From: Bacteroidales bacterium
Lineage (GTDB): Bacteria; Bacteroidota; Bacteroidia; Bacteroidales; WCHB1-69
Assembly (NCBI GenBank): GCA_017962845.1
Contig: JAGCUN010000042.1
Location: 1-64,000 of the forward strand
Length of the DNA: 64,000 bases
Reading direction: 5' to 3'
Shown: piece after piece, positions 17,278-26,126 of the stretch
Layout: the number at the start of each line of letters is the position of its first letter
How positions within the stretch are numbered: position 1 is the stretch's first letter
Translations under genes and position numbers: made by a program
Notes under the pieces: generated by a model
The model's input: only the letters and a program-made list of their open reading frames with translations
What the model was told of the DNA's origin: nothing
Database searches by the model: none

Positions 17278-17299
17278 GACCTTTTTCAATTTTCAATTC

Positions 17300-20011
17300 T
17301 CATTTCCCCAAGTTCGCTATCTGCTCTTTGAGAATCCGGATTTTCTCTTCAGCGTCGGCCTTCTTCTTCCGTTCCACATTCACCACCGCCTCGGGAGCGT
17401 TGTTCACGAATTTCTCGTTCGACAGCTTGCCCATCACCGACTTGAGGAATTTCTCCGCATAGTCGAGGTCGGCCTGCAGCTTCTTCAGCTCTTCTTCCAC
17501 ATTGATGTTCTGCGCCAACGGGATGAAATACTCGGTGTTGTTCTCGATGAACGAGCAGGTACCGCCGACCTTCTCCGTAACGTATTGTATGGAAGAGAGA
17601 TTGCACAACTTGGTGATGATGGCATCCATCTCTTCGTCGGGCGCATCTTTCTTCAGTACGAAGAGGTCGAGTGCGACTTTCGGGGCGATGTTCTTGTCGT
17701 TGCGTACACGGCGCACACCTTCCACCACCTTCTGCATCATGTTGAAACGGGCGAGGATGTTGCTCTTCGCTTTGGTCTCATCCCACTTCGGCATGTCGCT
17801 CACCATAATGGATTCGTTCTCGCCGCGCTCTTTCAGTCCGTGCCACAGCTCCTCGGTAAGGAACGGCATGAACGGATGGAGCATCTTCATCAGGTTCTCG
17901 AAGATGGCGAGGATGTCGCTGTAGCTCTTGCCGTCGATGGGCTGCTGGTAGGCGGGTTTCACAATCTCCAAGAAGTAGGAGCAGAAGTCGTCCCAGATGA
18001 GCTTGTAGGTGGCCATCAGCGCGTCGGAGATGCGGAACTTGTCGAAATGGTCGTTGATGATGCCGAGCGCTTCATTGAGTCGGCAGTTGAACCACTCGAT
18101 GGCGGCCTTGGTGTGCAGTGGCTGCGGCAGCTTCTCATCCACCTGCCACCCCTTGATGAGGCGGAAAGCGTTCCACATCTTGTTGCTGAAGTTGCGGCCC
18201 TGTTCGCACAAGCCCTCGTCGAACAGCAGGTCGTTGCCGGCGGGCGAGCAAAGCAGCATGCCTACGCGCACGCCGTCGGAACCGTACTTCTCCATCAGCA
18301 TGATGGGGTCGGGTGAGTTACCGAGCGATTTCGACATCTTGCGGCCCAAGTTGTCGCGCACAATGCCAGTGAAGTAGACGTTGCGGAACGGGATGTCGCC
18401 GAGGTATTCCTCACCGGCCATGATCATACGGGCCACCCAGAAGAAAATGATGTCGGGACCCGTCACGAGGTCGTTGGTCGGGTAGTAGTAGTTGATTTCG
18501 GGATTGCCGGGGTTGTTGATGCCGTCGAACAGCGAGATGGGCCACAGCCACGACGAGAACCACGTGTCGAGGGCGTCGTCATCGTGACGAAGCTGGTCGG
18601 CGGTGATGTTTTCGTAACCCTTGATTTTGCGGGCTTCTTCCAATGCCTCCTCGGCGGTGAGCGCCACCACAAACTTTTCCTCCTCGTCTTCTGCCGTCGG
18701 CAGGAAGTAGGCCGGAATGCGGTGTCCCCACCAAAGCTGGCGGCTGATGCACCAGTCCTGGATGTTCTCCAACCAGTTGCGGTAGGTGGTCACGTATTTG
18801 TTGGGATGGAACTGGATTTTGCCTTCAAGTACGGGCGGCAGGGCAATGTCGGCAAAGTGCTTCATGGAGAGGAACCACTGCTTGCAGAGGCGCGGCTCGA
18901 CCGCCGTGTCCTGGTTGCGTTCCGAGTAGCCCACCTTGTTGTCGTAATCCTCGATTTTCTCCATCAGGTTGGCGGCTTTCAGGTCGATGACGATCTGTTT
19001 GCGCACGTCCATACGGTCTTGGCCGACATAGAGACCGGCGGCCTCCGACAGCGTGCCGTCGGGGTTGAAGATGTCGATGGTCTCCAGATGGTGCGTCTGT
19101 CCGAGGGCGTAGTCGTTGATGTCGTGGGCGGGGGTCACTTTCAAGCAACCCGTACCGAACTCGATGTCCACGTAGCGGTCCTCGATGACGGGTACGACGC
19201 GGCCGACGAGCGGCACCACCACCTTGTGGCCGCGGAGCCACTGGTTCTTCGGGTCCTTCGGGTTGATACACATGGCGGTATCGCCCATGATGGTTTCTGG
19301 ACGGGTGGTGGCCACCACAGCGTAGTAGCCCTTCTCGTCCTTATGCAGCACCTCGCCCTCCATACCGGTGGGTTTCACCGGGTTTTCGGCGGCGTCGGCC
19401 ACATAGTAGCGCAGATAGAACAGCTTGCTCTTCTCCTGACGGTAGATGACCTCCTCGGTGCTCAATACGGTCTGCGCTTTCGGGTCCCAGTTGACCATGC
19501 GCAAGCCGCGGTATATCAAACCTTTGCGGTATAAATCCACAAACACTTTCAGCACCGACTGGCTGCGGATCTCGTCCATCGTGAAAGCGGTACGATCCCA
19601 GTCGCAGGAGGCGCCGAGTTTTTTCAGCTGCTCCAGAATCACGCCGCCGTGCTCCTCTTTCCATTCCCATGCGTACTTCAGGAACTGTTCGCGGGTGAGG
19701 TCCGACTTCTTGATGCCCTCTTTGGCGAGTTTGGCTACCACCTTCGACTCAGTGGCGATGGAGGCGTGGTCGGTGCCGGGCACCCAGCAGGCGTTGAAGC
19801 CCATCATGCGGGCGCGGCGCACCAGAATATCCTGTATGGTGTTGTTGAGCATGTGCCCCATGTGCAACACGCCCGTTACATTCGGCGGGGGAATTACGAT
19901 AGAATAAGCGGGTCTTCCATCGGGTTTGGAGGCGAACAATTTGTGTTCCATCCAAAAGTTATACCATTTGTTTTCAATAAGTTGCGGTTCGTACTTTGTT
20001 GCTAAATCCAT
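17300..20011 (-). CDS. valS: Valyl-tRNA synthetase
   Basis: Class I aminoacyl-tRNA synthetase that charges tRNA-Val. The 903-residue product has the HIGH-type motif [12 protein letters not shown] (HMGH at 50-53), the CP1 editing domain ([15 protein letters not shown] near 233-246) and the KMSKS signature at 558-562 in [10 protein letters not shown]. The anticodon-binding domain and C-terminal coiled-coil arm (about 840-903, Lys/Glu-rich) follow. The ATG at 20009-20011 gives the usual opening and is preceded by a -7 element at 20037-20045. No T-box or other leader structure is visible. The hairpin-rich block begins 23 bases after the stop. Confidence 0.98.
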   Translation of the reverse strand: MDLATKYEPQLIENKWYNFWMEHKLFASKPDGRPAYSIVIPPPNVTGVLHMGHMLNNTIQDILVRRARMMGFNACWVPGTDHASIATESKVVAKLAKEGIKKSDLTREQFLKYAWEWKEEHGGVILEQLKKLGASCDWDRTAFTMDEIRSQSVLKVFVDLYRKGLIYRGLRMVNWDPKAQTVLSTEEVIYRQEKSKLFYLRYYVADAAENPVKPTGMEGEVLHKDEKGYYAVVATTRPETIMGDTAMCINPKDPKNQWLRGHKVVVPLVGRVVPVIEDRYVDIEFGTGCLKVTPAHDINDYALGQTHHLETIDIFNPDGTLSEAAGLYVGQDRMDVRKQIVIDLKAANLMEKIEDYDNKVGYSERNQDTAVEPRLCKQWFLSMKHFADIALPPVLEGKIQFHPNKYVTTYRNWLENIQDWCISRQLWWGHRIPAYFLPTAEDEEEKFVVALTAEEALEEARKIKGYENITADQLRHDDDALDTWFSSWLWPISLFDGINNPGNPEINYYYPTNDLVTGPDIIFFWVARMIMAGEEYLGDIPFRNVYFTGIVRDNLGRKMSKSLGNSPDPIMLMEKYGSDGVRVGMLLCSPAGNDLLFDEGLCEQGRNFSNKMWNAFRLIKGWQVDEKLPQPLHTKAAIEWFNCRLNEALGIINDHFDKFRISDALMATYKLIWDDFCSYFLEIVKPAYQQPIDGKSYSDILAIFENLMKMLHPFMPFLTEELWHGLKERGENESIMVSDMPKWDETKAKSNILARFNMMQKVVEGVRRVRNDKNIAPKVALDLFVLKKDAPDEEMDAIITKLCNLSSIQYVTEKVGGTCSFIENNTEYFIPLAQNINVEEELKKLQADLDYAEKFLKSVMGKLSNEKFVNNAPEAVVNVERKKKADAEEKIRILKEQIANLGK

Positions 20012-20036
20012 TTTACATCAATTTCTAAATCGAATT

Positions 20037-20045
20037 GCAAAAATA
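20037..20045 (-). promoter_or_regulatory. Bacteroidota -7 element for valS
   Basis: Minus-strand TATTTTTGC, 26 bases upstream of the valS start codon. Confidence 0.55.
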
Positions 20046-20149
20046 CGATAAAAAATTGGATTGGACAAAGTGATTACAATGGTATTTGGAAAAGCGTTTT
20101 TTTTTGTAAGAAATAATGTGGGAACGGGTAAGGGTTCCTATCAATACCT

Positions 20150-20662
20150 TTAGTTATTCTTGTAGAACTCCTTGTCCATGGTTTCGAAGGCGCGGGGACT
20201 GACGCTGACATTCGGTCCGTGCTGGAGTTCTGTCAGTTTGTCGCAACCTTCGAATGCCCACGAGCAGATCTCTTTCAGACCGTCGTTGCACACCACTTTC
20301 CGCAAGTTTTTGCAGTCCTTGAAGGCGAACGGTGGCACATACTTCAGCTTTTCAGGCAGCGCGATCTCCTCGATGCCGCAGCGCACGAAGGCATACTGCC
20401 AAAACTCTTCCACATTGGGCGAAAAATGGAGGTCGCGGAGGTTGTCGCAGCCGTCGAACACAAAGCCGCCGATAACGCTCACTGTGTCGGGTATGGTGAC
20501 GGAAGTGATCTCCTTATGACCGCGGAAAAGGTTGTCGAACAAAATGGTAACCGGCTGACCGTTGTGGGTGGAGGGAATGGTGACCTCCGCCTCGTCGCCG
20601 TCGTATTGTACAGCACAATAGGTGCCATTGTCATCAATCAATTTAAAGGTAAATTCTTGCAT
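20150..20662 (-). CDS. BspA-type leucine-rich-repeat protein, cytoplasmic
   Basis: The 170-residue product contains about four LRR_5 (BspA-type) repeats, for example EITSVTIPDTVSVIGGFVFD, then GCDNLRDLHFSPNVEEFW and LRKVVCNDGLKEICSWAFE. There is no signal peptide or sorting tail, unlike the large surface BspA proteins, so it is probably intracellular or a short relative of them. The N-terminus is a small beta domain (FTFKLIDDNGTYCAVQYDG) seen with such repeats. The gene lies 36 bases downstream of the GlsB-like gene on the same strand and may be transcribed with it. The repeats probably mediate protein binding; no partner can be named. Confidence 0.8.
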   Translation of the reverse strand: MQEFTFKLIDDNGTYCAVQYDGDEAEVTIPSTHNGQPVTILFDNLFRGHKEITSVTIPDTVSVIGGFVFDGCDNLRDLHFSPNVEEFWQYAFVRCGIEEIALPEKLKYVPPFAFKDCKNLRKVVCNDGLKEICSWAFEGCDKLTELQHGPNVSVSPRAFETMDKEFYKNN

Positions 20663-20698
20663 AGTATAGATGTTTTGAATAATAAAAGTGCGAGTTCA

Positions 20699-21763
20699 TT
20701 ACATATTGCGTCCTACCTTCTTCAGCATGCGCTTCACCTTGCGGTTTCGCTTGATGAGCCAGTCTTCAATCATCTGGTCTTCAGTCTCGGTCGGGTCAGT
20801 AACTGTCACTTTACGTTTCCTTGTCATGGAGAATCGGAGGAAGGCCCCGATGTGGCGTTGTTTTTTATCATGATAGATGGAGTCGAAGGGAATGAGCACA
20901 CTGGTGTCTTCAATGTTGTGCATTAGGCGGTTGACTGCCGTCCCGAACATCAACATCTGGGAGGTGATGGAGAGATAGATAGTCATGTTGGGCGGTAAAT
21001 TCACCCCTCGCAGTTTACCTGCCGCCTTCAGCAATTTGTAATCTTCCACCATATCCTCTTTATTCACAATCAGATTCATCAATTCCGGGTCAGAATCGGG
21101 CATGATGGCTTGGTCATCCCACGGGCGTACCAATTCCTCTTTGTCGCCAAAATGTTTCCATAAGAAATGGTACAATAGATTTCGCGTGATGTGGTCGTAG
21201 GAGGGATATACGGTGATTTTTCCGAAATAATAAAGCAAATTAGGATACTTCATGATAATGGCCACGAGACCGTCCCACAGATTGTCCAAGGCGAAGATAG
21301 ACTTTGCGCCATTTTTGGAACTCTGGTATTCGGGAGCCACAAAATTGCGGCCCAATTCCACGACATGCGGCAGGTACTCATCAATGAACTTTTGGGAGAA
21401 ACGGAACTGGTGCGAGCTGGCCATGATGGGCTGTCCTTTCTCGTCGAAGGTGGCATCGGAGCCGAAGAGAAAACGGTAGCCTCCGATGATGGCCTCGTTG
21501 TCGGGGTCCCACACAATCAGCTGCTTATAGGGTTTCTCCATCTTGTCGTATTCATCCAAATCGATGGCGTTGCCAGTGGAGCCGCCGGCCTCCCGGAAGG
21601 CCAACTCTCGCAGTCGGCCAATTTCGGTGACCACGTTGGGGGAGTCTTGCCACGTAACGATATACAGCTCGTTATGCCCCTTGTTGGTGTCTTCCAGTTT
21701 TTTGGATTTGGTGAGTTCTGCTTTCAGCAACTCAACGGGTACGGGATCTATAATGGTTTTCAT
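20699..21763 (-). CDS. GNAT-fold N-acyltransferase, GlsB-like (glycine-lipid synthesis)
   Basis: The 354-residue product resembles the hemolysin/OlsB-type N-acyltransferases: NVVTEIGRLRELAFREAGG, then YKQLIVWDPDNEAIIGGYR and YLPHVVELGRNFVAPEYQ. In Bacteroides thetaiotaomicron such a protein (GlsB) puts a 3-hydroxyacyl chain on glycine; the adjacent PlsC-type GlsA then O-acylates it. The pair here matches that arrangement. The reading frame can be extended to a TTG at 21781, but ATG 21763 gives a natural start (MKTIIDPVP), 14 bases after the stop of the acyltransferase gene. Substrate could also be ornithine or another amino acid; sequence alone does not decide. Confidence 0.8.
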   Translation of the reverse strand: MKTIIDPVPVELLKAELTKSKKLEDTNKGHNELYIVTWQDSPNVVTEIGRLRELAFREAGGSTGNAIDLDEYDKMEKPYKQLIVWDPDNEAIIGGYRFLFGSDATFDEKGQPIMASSHQFRFSQKFIDEYLPHVVELGRNFVAPEYQSSKNGAKSIFALDNLWDGLVAIIMKYPNLLYYFGKITVYPSYDHITRNLLYHFLWKHFGDKEELVRPWDDQAIMPDSDPELMNLIVNKEDMVEDYKLLKAAGKLRGVNLPPNMTIYLSITSQMLMFGTAVNRLMHNIEDTSVLIPFDSIYHDKKQRHIGAFLRFSMTRKRKVTVTDPTETEDQMIEDWLIKRNRKVKRMLKKVGRNM

Positions 21764-21777
21764 AATGATAAAAAATG

Positions 21778-22635
21778 TCAATCAATATGGGATGGCCACG
21801 GGTTGGAGACGATGCCGGCCATGTCGAGCATGGACTGGTGGGCGAGATCGCGCATGCGGGCCACCTCCTCTTTGCGTGGGGTGTCGAGGTTGGGGATGAT
21901 AGGGTCGCCCACATGGATGGTCACCAAGGGCTCGTCTTTGCTGAAGAGTTTGCGCCAGCCGGTGCGGGGCCTGAAGGTGATGACCAGGGGGAGAATCGGC
22001 AGAGCATAGCGGTAGGCCATGTTGAAAGCGCCGGTTTTGAAGGGACGGAGCGGTGAGTAGTATTTCCAGCTGCAGCTCTCGGGGAAGATGTGGATCCACT
22101 GCTTTTGGTCGTGAAGTTCGTCCAACGCTTGGTCGAACGCCCGCAAGCCGCTGCGCTCTTCCGGGATGGCGATGCCACCGATGTGTTTCATCAAAAAGCC
22201 ATCCTTGCCGCGGAAGGGCTGGGCGTACATCGGAATCCAAGCCTTGCGGTAGCGCATCGCCTGCAGCACGCAGATCATGTCCCATCGACAAACATGGTTG
22301 CAGACCGTCATCATGCCGTTCGCAAAGAGCTTGCGGTTCTGGCGGATCTTTTCGCGGCCTTCAATCTTTAGACCATACCGAATCCGATTTAAGGGAAAAG
22401 CAGCTATCCAAAGTGCAAGATAGACGAGAAAATGCCATGTTTTGAATTTCAGGGATTTGTCAAGATATGTATAGCTTCCGTCAAATTGGATGTCTTTGAG
22501 CTCCCCGCGGATGGCGGCCATCTTGGTGAAGGGATTGTCAGCTGAGAACTCTGCTGCGGGTTCTGGAACATATACCTCTTCCTTGACTTTGAAGTTCCGA
22601 TAGGCTGGACCGAATGACGAATAGTCCTTTAACAT
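21778..22635 (-). CDS. PlsC-family 1-acyl-sn-glycerol-3-phosphate-type acyltransferase, GlsA-like
   Basis: The 285-residue product has the acyltransferase motif H-x4-D (H114 to D119 in NHVCRWD), the second motif PFRGKDGFLMKHIGG and the third, IFPESCSW. An N-terminal extension of about 60 residues precedes a hydrophobic segment (about 68-84). With the GNAT gene directly downstream it forms a likely glycine-lipid pair, where this enzyme would O-acylate the N-acyl glycine. An alternative is ordinary lysophosphatidic acid acylation. Two -7 elements lie upstream at 22662-22670 and 22675-22683. Confidence 0.85.
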   Translation of the reverse strand: MLKDYSSFGPAYRNFKVKEEVYVPEPAAEFSADNPFTKMAAIRGELKDIQFDGSYTYLDKSLKFKTWHFLVYLALWIAAFPLNRIRYGLKIEGREKIRQNRKLFANGMMTVCNHVCRWDMICVLQAMRYRKAWIPMYAQPFRGKDGFLMKHIGGIAIPEERSGLRAFDQALDELHDQKQWIHIFPESCSWKYYSPLRPFKTGAFNMAYRYALPILPLVITFRPRTGWRKLFSKDEPLVTIHVGDPIIPNLDTPRKEEVARMRDLAHQSMLDMAGIVSNPWPSHID

Positions 22636-22661
22636 GTGCAGTTGTTCAATTCAGTGTTTTT

Positions 22662-22683
22662 GCAAAATTAAAGCGCAAAATTA
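22662..22683 (-). promoter_or_regulatory. Two tandem -7 elements for the PlsC-like gene
   Basis: Minus-strand TAATTTTGC occurs twice, at 22662-22670 and 22675-22683, 13 bases apart and 27-40 bases upstream of the start. Two closely spaced start sites are possible. Confidence 0.5.
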
Positions 22684-22755
22684 GCAAATAATTTTGAATT
22701 GTCAAGATGAAAATGAGAATTTTTTTTCACCGTTCATCGTTAATCTTGAAAGCAT

Positions 22756-22788
22756 AAAAAAACGGACCAACATCGTTGTTAGTCCGTT
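22756..22788 (-). terminator. Intrinsic terminator after the DUF2795 gene
   Basis: On the minus strand ACGGACTAACA pairs with TGTTGGTCCGT (one G-U pair) around a four-base loop and is followed by six T (22756-22761 as A on the plus strand). It is about 45 bases past the stop at 22833. Confidence 0.85.
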
Positions 22789-22832
22789 CTTCGTTGATCA
22801 ACAATAAAATCAACAAACCCCTAATTCCATGA

Positions 22833-23054
22833 TTAGTATTCGTCTTCGTGGAAGAAAAAGTCTTCTTTGGTGGGGTAGTCGGGCCAGAGGTCTTCGATAG
22901 AGTCGTAAACCTCACCTTCATCCTCCATCTCACGCAAATTTTCAATAATCTCCATGGGAGCACCCGACCGGGTCGCATAATCAATCAGCTCTTCGCGTGT
23001 CGCCGGCCACGGCGCATCCTCTAATTTCGATGCCAATTCAAGGGTCCAATACAT
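22833..23054 (-). CDS. DUF2795 domain protein
   Basis: A 73-residue acidic protein that matches the small DUF2795 family of Bacteroidota: MYWTLELASKLEDAPWPAT, then ELIDYATRSGAPMEIIENL and a tail ending FFFHEDEY. The fold is expected to be a short helical domain; function is unknown. It is a single-gene unit with its own -7 element (23092-23100) and a strong terminator. High conservation of this tiny protein in the phylum suggests a core role. Confidence 0.9.
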   Translation of the reverse strand: MYWTLELASKLEDAPWPATREELIDYATRSGAPMEIIENLREMEDEGEVYDSIEDLWPDYPTKEDFFFHEDEY

Positions 23055-23091
23055 AATATTTAGGTTTTGGTTATCTTCGATTTTTTAGGGC

Positions 23092-23100
23092 GCAAAAATA
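23092..23100 (-). promoter_or_regulatory. Bacteroidota -7 element for the DUF2795 gene
   Basis: Minus-strand TATTTTTGC, 38 bases upstream of the start at 23054. Confidence 0.55.
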
Positions 23101-23138
23101 CACTTTTTTTGTTACGTTGGTGGAATCTGATGAAAATT

Positions 23139-23735
23139 TTATTTCTTTGATTTCCAAATGGTTTCGCTCTTGTTTTCAAGTTGAAGCGCTTTTCGGGCCG
23201 AAATAAAGTAAAAATCGGAAAGCCGATTTGCGTATTTCATCACCTGCTCGCAGACGGCTCCTTCCATGTTATTTTGTGCCACAAATTGGCAGATTCTCCG
23301 CTCCGCTCTCCGGCAGATGGTGCGGCACACATGCAGCTGCGCCGACAGCAACGAGCCGCTTGGCAGTATGAACCCTTTCAGCTCCGGCAACTCTGCTGTG
23401 TACTGGTCGATAAGTCCTTCTGTCTCAGCGGTCCATGCCGCCAAATCGGTGGTGGCCCAGTACTTCTCCCATTGTCCCTTGTCGGTAGCCAAGATGCTGC
23501 CCACCGTGAAAAGCCGGCACTGGATGTCATCCAAAACTTCCACCATGGCATCGCGCGCTGCCGTCTGTCCCTCCGCCGGCGTTATCTGTTTCAACAGCTC
23601 TATCGCCACGCCGGTCGCTGAGTTCAGCTCATCGATAGTACCATAAGATTCAATCTGTTCTGAGAATTTTTCAATCCGAATGCCCCCAATCAATGAGGTT
23701 TTGCCGCTATCACCGGCTTTGGTGTATATTTTCAT
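23139..23735 (-). CDS. Cob(I)alamin adenosyltransferase, PduO type
   Basis: Transfers the adenosyl group of ATP to cob(I)alamin to make coenzyme B12. The 198-residue product has the PduO-type signatures: MKIYTKAGDSGKTSLIGG for ATP binding, SYGTIDELNSATG, LPSGSLLSAQLHVCRTICR and RRAERRI. There is no signal peptide. Its ATG lies inside the end of the di-heme peroxidase gene, a 26-base overlap in another frame, so the two are probably translated in a coupled manner. No other cobalamin gene is in the window, so it likely acts on imported corrinoid. Confidence 0.93.
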   Translation of the reverse strand: MKIYTKAGDSGKTSLIGGIRIEKFSEQIESYGTIDELNSATGVAIELLKQITPAEGQTAARDAMVEVLDDIQCRLFTVGSILATDKGQWEKYWATTDLAAWTAETEGLIDQYTAELPELKGFILPSGSLLSAQLHVCRTICRRAERRICQFVAQNNMEGAVCEQVMKYANRLSDFYFISARKALQLENKSETIWKSKK

Positions 23736-24834
23736 AGTCTAATGGTTGATTAGTGAATGATTCGTCAGTAAGGGTCATCAAAAACGCTTTCAAATCAGCG
23801 ATTTGCGAAGGAGTGAGCATCGCGCCGCCCTCGTTCAACTTGTGCATCAGCGGATGCGCGTATGGCGATGCCTGCAACCCGCAGTTATAGAACTCCAACA
23901 CTTCGTCGAGCGTGCTGTACCGTCCGTCGTGCATATATGGGGCGGTAATCGCCACATTGCGCAAAGTGGGTGCTCGGTATGCACCCAAATCCTGCGGCCT
24001 GCCCGTCACCGAAAAACGGTCCTGCGGGTCGGTGGGATTAGCGTCCAAAGCATTGTTGTAGAACAGGTTGGTGGTGAATAGGGGAGTGCCCGCCCCTCCG
24101 TGACAGTGGAAGCAGTCGGCTCCCTCCTCGGTGGTGAAAAGCACGTAGCCCCGCAGCTCCTGATCGGTGAGCTGCGCCTCCCCGCGCAGGTAACGGTCGA
24201 ATTTCGAGTTGGCCGACACGAGGGTACGCACGTACTGCGCGATGGCCTTCTCAATACGCTCCATCGTCACCTCATCGGAGCCGAACGCCTTGCGAAACAG
24301 CTCCTTATACGCCGGGTCGTCCTTGATGTGCGCCACGGCCTGGTAAGGCGTGGCCGCCAGCTCGTTGTCGGCGGTGATGGCAGCCCGCACAATTTCCTCA
24401 ATGTTTCGCTCTCCATATACCGCGCCGTTCCACAAGTACCCCTCGCTGTTGAAGACGAGATTGCAGAGCGGCATCACGTTGTGGTGCGTGGTGTCGTGCA
24501 TCCCGCGCGCCTTGCCGTTGCGCAAACGCGGATTGTCCAATCCGATATCGAAGCCGTAGCGCTGCACGTGACAGCTCGCGCAGCAAATCAACGAGTCGGG
24601 ATTGTTGCCGACATAGCCACATAACCTCGTGTCGTTGAATAACTTCCGTCCCAACTCAACCCCCTCGTTGGTCATCGGATTGTCGGACGGCAGGTTGAGT
24701 GCCGTTGGGAAATACTTCGGAATGACAAGGTCGTAAGGGGTGGCCTCGTATTTCTCCGGCTTTTCACGGCACGACAGCAACAGCCACGGAAGTAGCGCAA
24801 CATACAGCAGGATAAGGGATTTCAGCCAGCGCAT
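23710..24834 (-). CDS. Di-heme cytochrome c peroxidase (CcpA/MauG family), lipoprotein
   Basis: The 374-residue product has a lipoprotein signal (LLLSC, C22) and two c-type heme motifs, CASCH (85-89) and CFHCH (241-245), the arrangement of bacterial cytochrome c peroxidases that reduce hydrogen peroxide in the periplasm. FNDTRLCGY, MPLCNLVFNS and APTLRNVAITAPYMHDG are also typical. MauG-type enzymes share the same fold and cannot be excluded. Maturation requires a cytochrome c assembly system not seen here. It sits between aspartate kinase (six bases upstream) and the cobalamin adenosyltransferase (26-base overlap). Confidence 0.92.
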   Translation of the reverse strand: MRWLKSLILLYVALLPWLLLSCREKPEKYEATPYDLVIPKYFPTALNLPSDNPMTNEGVELGRKLFNDTRLCGYVGNNPDSLICCASCHVQRYGFDIGLDNPRLRNGKARGMHDTTHHNVMPLCNLVFNSEGYLWNGAVYGERNIEEIVRAAITADNELAATPYQAVAHIKDDPAYKELFRKAFGSDEVTMERIEKAIAQYVRTLVSANSKFDRYLRGEAQLTDQELRGYVLFTTEEGADCFHCHGGAGTPLFTTNLFYNNALDANPTDPQDRFSVTGRPQDLGAYRAPTLRNVAITAPYMHDGRYSTLDEVLEFYNCGLQASPYAHPLMHKLNEGGAMLTPSQIADLKAFLMTLTDESFTNQPLDYENIHQSR

Positions 24835-24840
24835 ATAGTT

Positions 24841-26121
24841 CTATTGAGGTTTGACCACCATCTGCACTGTGGTGCGCGAGCGTTGCTCCGCAAACACCGG
24901 CCGGTTGCCCACCACCTTGGCGATGGTGGCATCGGTATAGTGCCGAATGGTAATCAATTCCATGTTTTCGTTGTATTTCACAATGAAATTCTCTCCCAAC
25001 TGCTCCAACACCTGCGGAATGCGGTGCGGGTTGAGGTCGGTACAGATGGAAAAGCTGAGAGCCGTGTTCTGCATCAGGTTCATTTTGACACCGTTACGCG
25101 ACAAAATGCCGAAAATTTCCGACAGATTGTTGACCGAGATGAAGGAGAAGTCTTTTGGGAAAAGGGTGATGAGAATCTGGTCTCTTTTAAAAATATAGGA
25201 GGGAATATTCTCGGAAGCCCCGTTGCTGGAAATGATACTTCCCGACTCCATCGGGGCCAAGAATGGCTTAACGTAAAGCGGTATGTTCTTGTTTTGCAGT
25301 GGTTTGAGGGTTTTCGGATGAATGACGGTCGCTCCGTAGTAGGCCAGCTCGATGGCTTCCTCGTAGGAGATGGACTCCAGCTTTACGGCATCGGGGAAGA
25401 ATTTCGGGTCGGCATTGAGCAGTCCGGGGACATCTTTCCATATTGTAACACTCTTACCATTAAGGATATAGGCGATAATAGCCGCCGAGTAGTCCGACCC
25501 TTCACGCCCGAAGGTGGTGGCGGTACCGTCGGCAGCACCTGCTATAAATCCCTGTGTGATGCAGAGTTGCGGAGTATTGGCTTGGGCGGTGAGGGCTTCT
25601 TTCAAAAGCCGCTCCGAATCCTCCCACTGGATTTTTGCCTCTGTGTAGGTGCGGTCGGTGCGAATCACTTTTCGAGCATCCAACCACAAATTGTCCATCC
25701 CTTGAGATTGTAAGTATTTGGAAATTAACGTGGTGGAAATGATTTCCCCGAAGCTGACCAGCTGGTCGTATTCAAACTCATAGCAGTTGGTGGGAGGAGA
25801 CTGCAACTTGGCCTCCAATTGGCTGAAAATCGGCTCTACGGTCTCGGTCAACGCCGGGCATTCCAAGTCGTTGATGATTTGCAGATGGTTGTTTTTCAGC
25901 TGGTTGAAGAGTGGGGTGGGGGATTCTTTCTGATAGAAATAGGCTTGGAGGATTTTTTCCAGCAGGTTGGTGGTTTTGCCCATGGCCGAGATGACCACGA
26001 AAAGGGGCTTTCCGCTGTGAAGCTGGAGAATGCTGTGCAGGTTGCGCACCCCCGCCGCATCTTTTACCGATGCGCCTCCGAATTTGAAAACCGTGATGTT
26101 GTTATCCAAGAAGTGGCTCAT
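24841..26121 (-). CDS. lysC: Aspartate kinase
   Basis: First step of the aspartate family: phosphorylates aspartate on the way to lysine, threonine and methionine. From ATG 26119-26121 the product is 426 residues. KFGGASVKD (13-21) is the nucleotide-binding opening; GFIAGAADGTATTFGREGSDY and YYGATVIHPKTLKPL are catalytic-domain signatures; two ACT-type regulatory domains follow from about 290. It is monofunctional, with no homoserine dehydrogenase domain. A GTG two codons earlier (26127) is also in frame but overlaps the preceding stop. It follows the glutaminyl cyclase gene by five bases. Confidence 0.93.
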   Translation of the reverse strand: MSHFLDNNITVFKFGGASVKDAAGVRNLHSILQLHSGKPLFVVISAMGKTTNLLEKILQAYFYQKESPTPLFNQLKNNHLQIINDLECPALTETVEPIFSQLEAKLQSPPTNCYEFEYDQLVSFGEIISTTLISKYLQSQGMDNLWLDARKVIRTDRTYTEAKIQWEDSERLLKEALTAQANTPQLCITQGFIAGAADGTATTFGREGSDYSAAIIAYILNGKSVTIWKDVPGLLNADPKFFPDAVKLESISYEEAIELAYYGATVIHPKTLKPLQNKNIPLYVKPFLAPMESGSIISSNGASENIPSYIFKRDQILITLFPKDFSFISVNNLSEIFGILSRNGVKMNLMQNTALSFSICTDLNPHRIPQVLEQLGENFIVKYNENMELITIRHYTDATIAKVVGNRPVFAEQRSRTTVQMVVKPQ

Positions 26122-26126
26122 AATCA

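Noticed and set aside
16889..17296. 135-residue minus-strand open frame (and a 123-residue plus-strand frame) in the hairpin-rich block
   Set aside because: No domain, no promoter element, and the frame spans five inverted repeats; a non-coding element explains it better.
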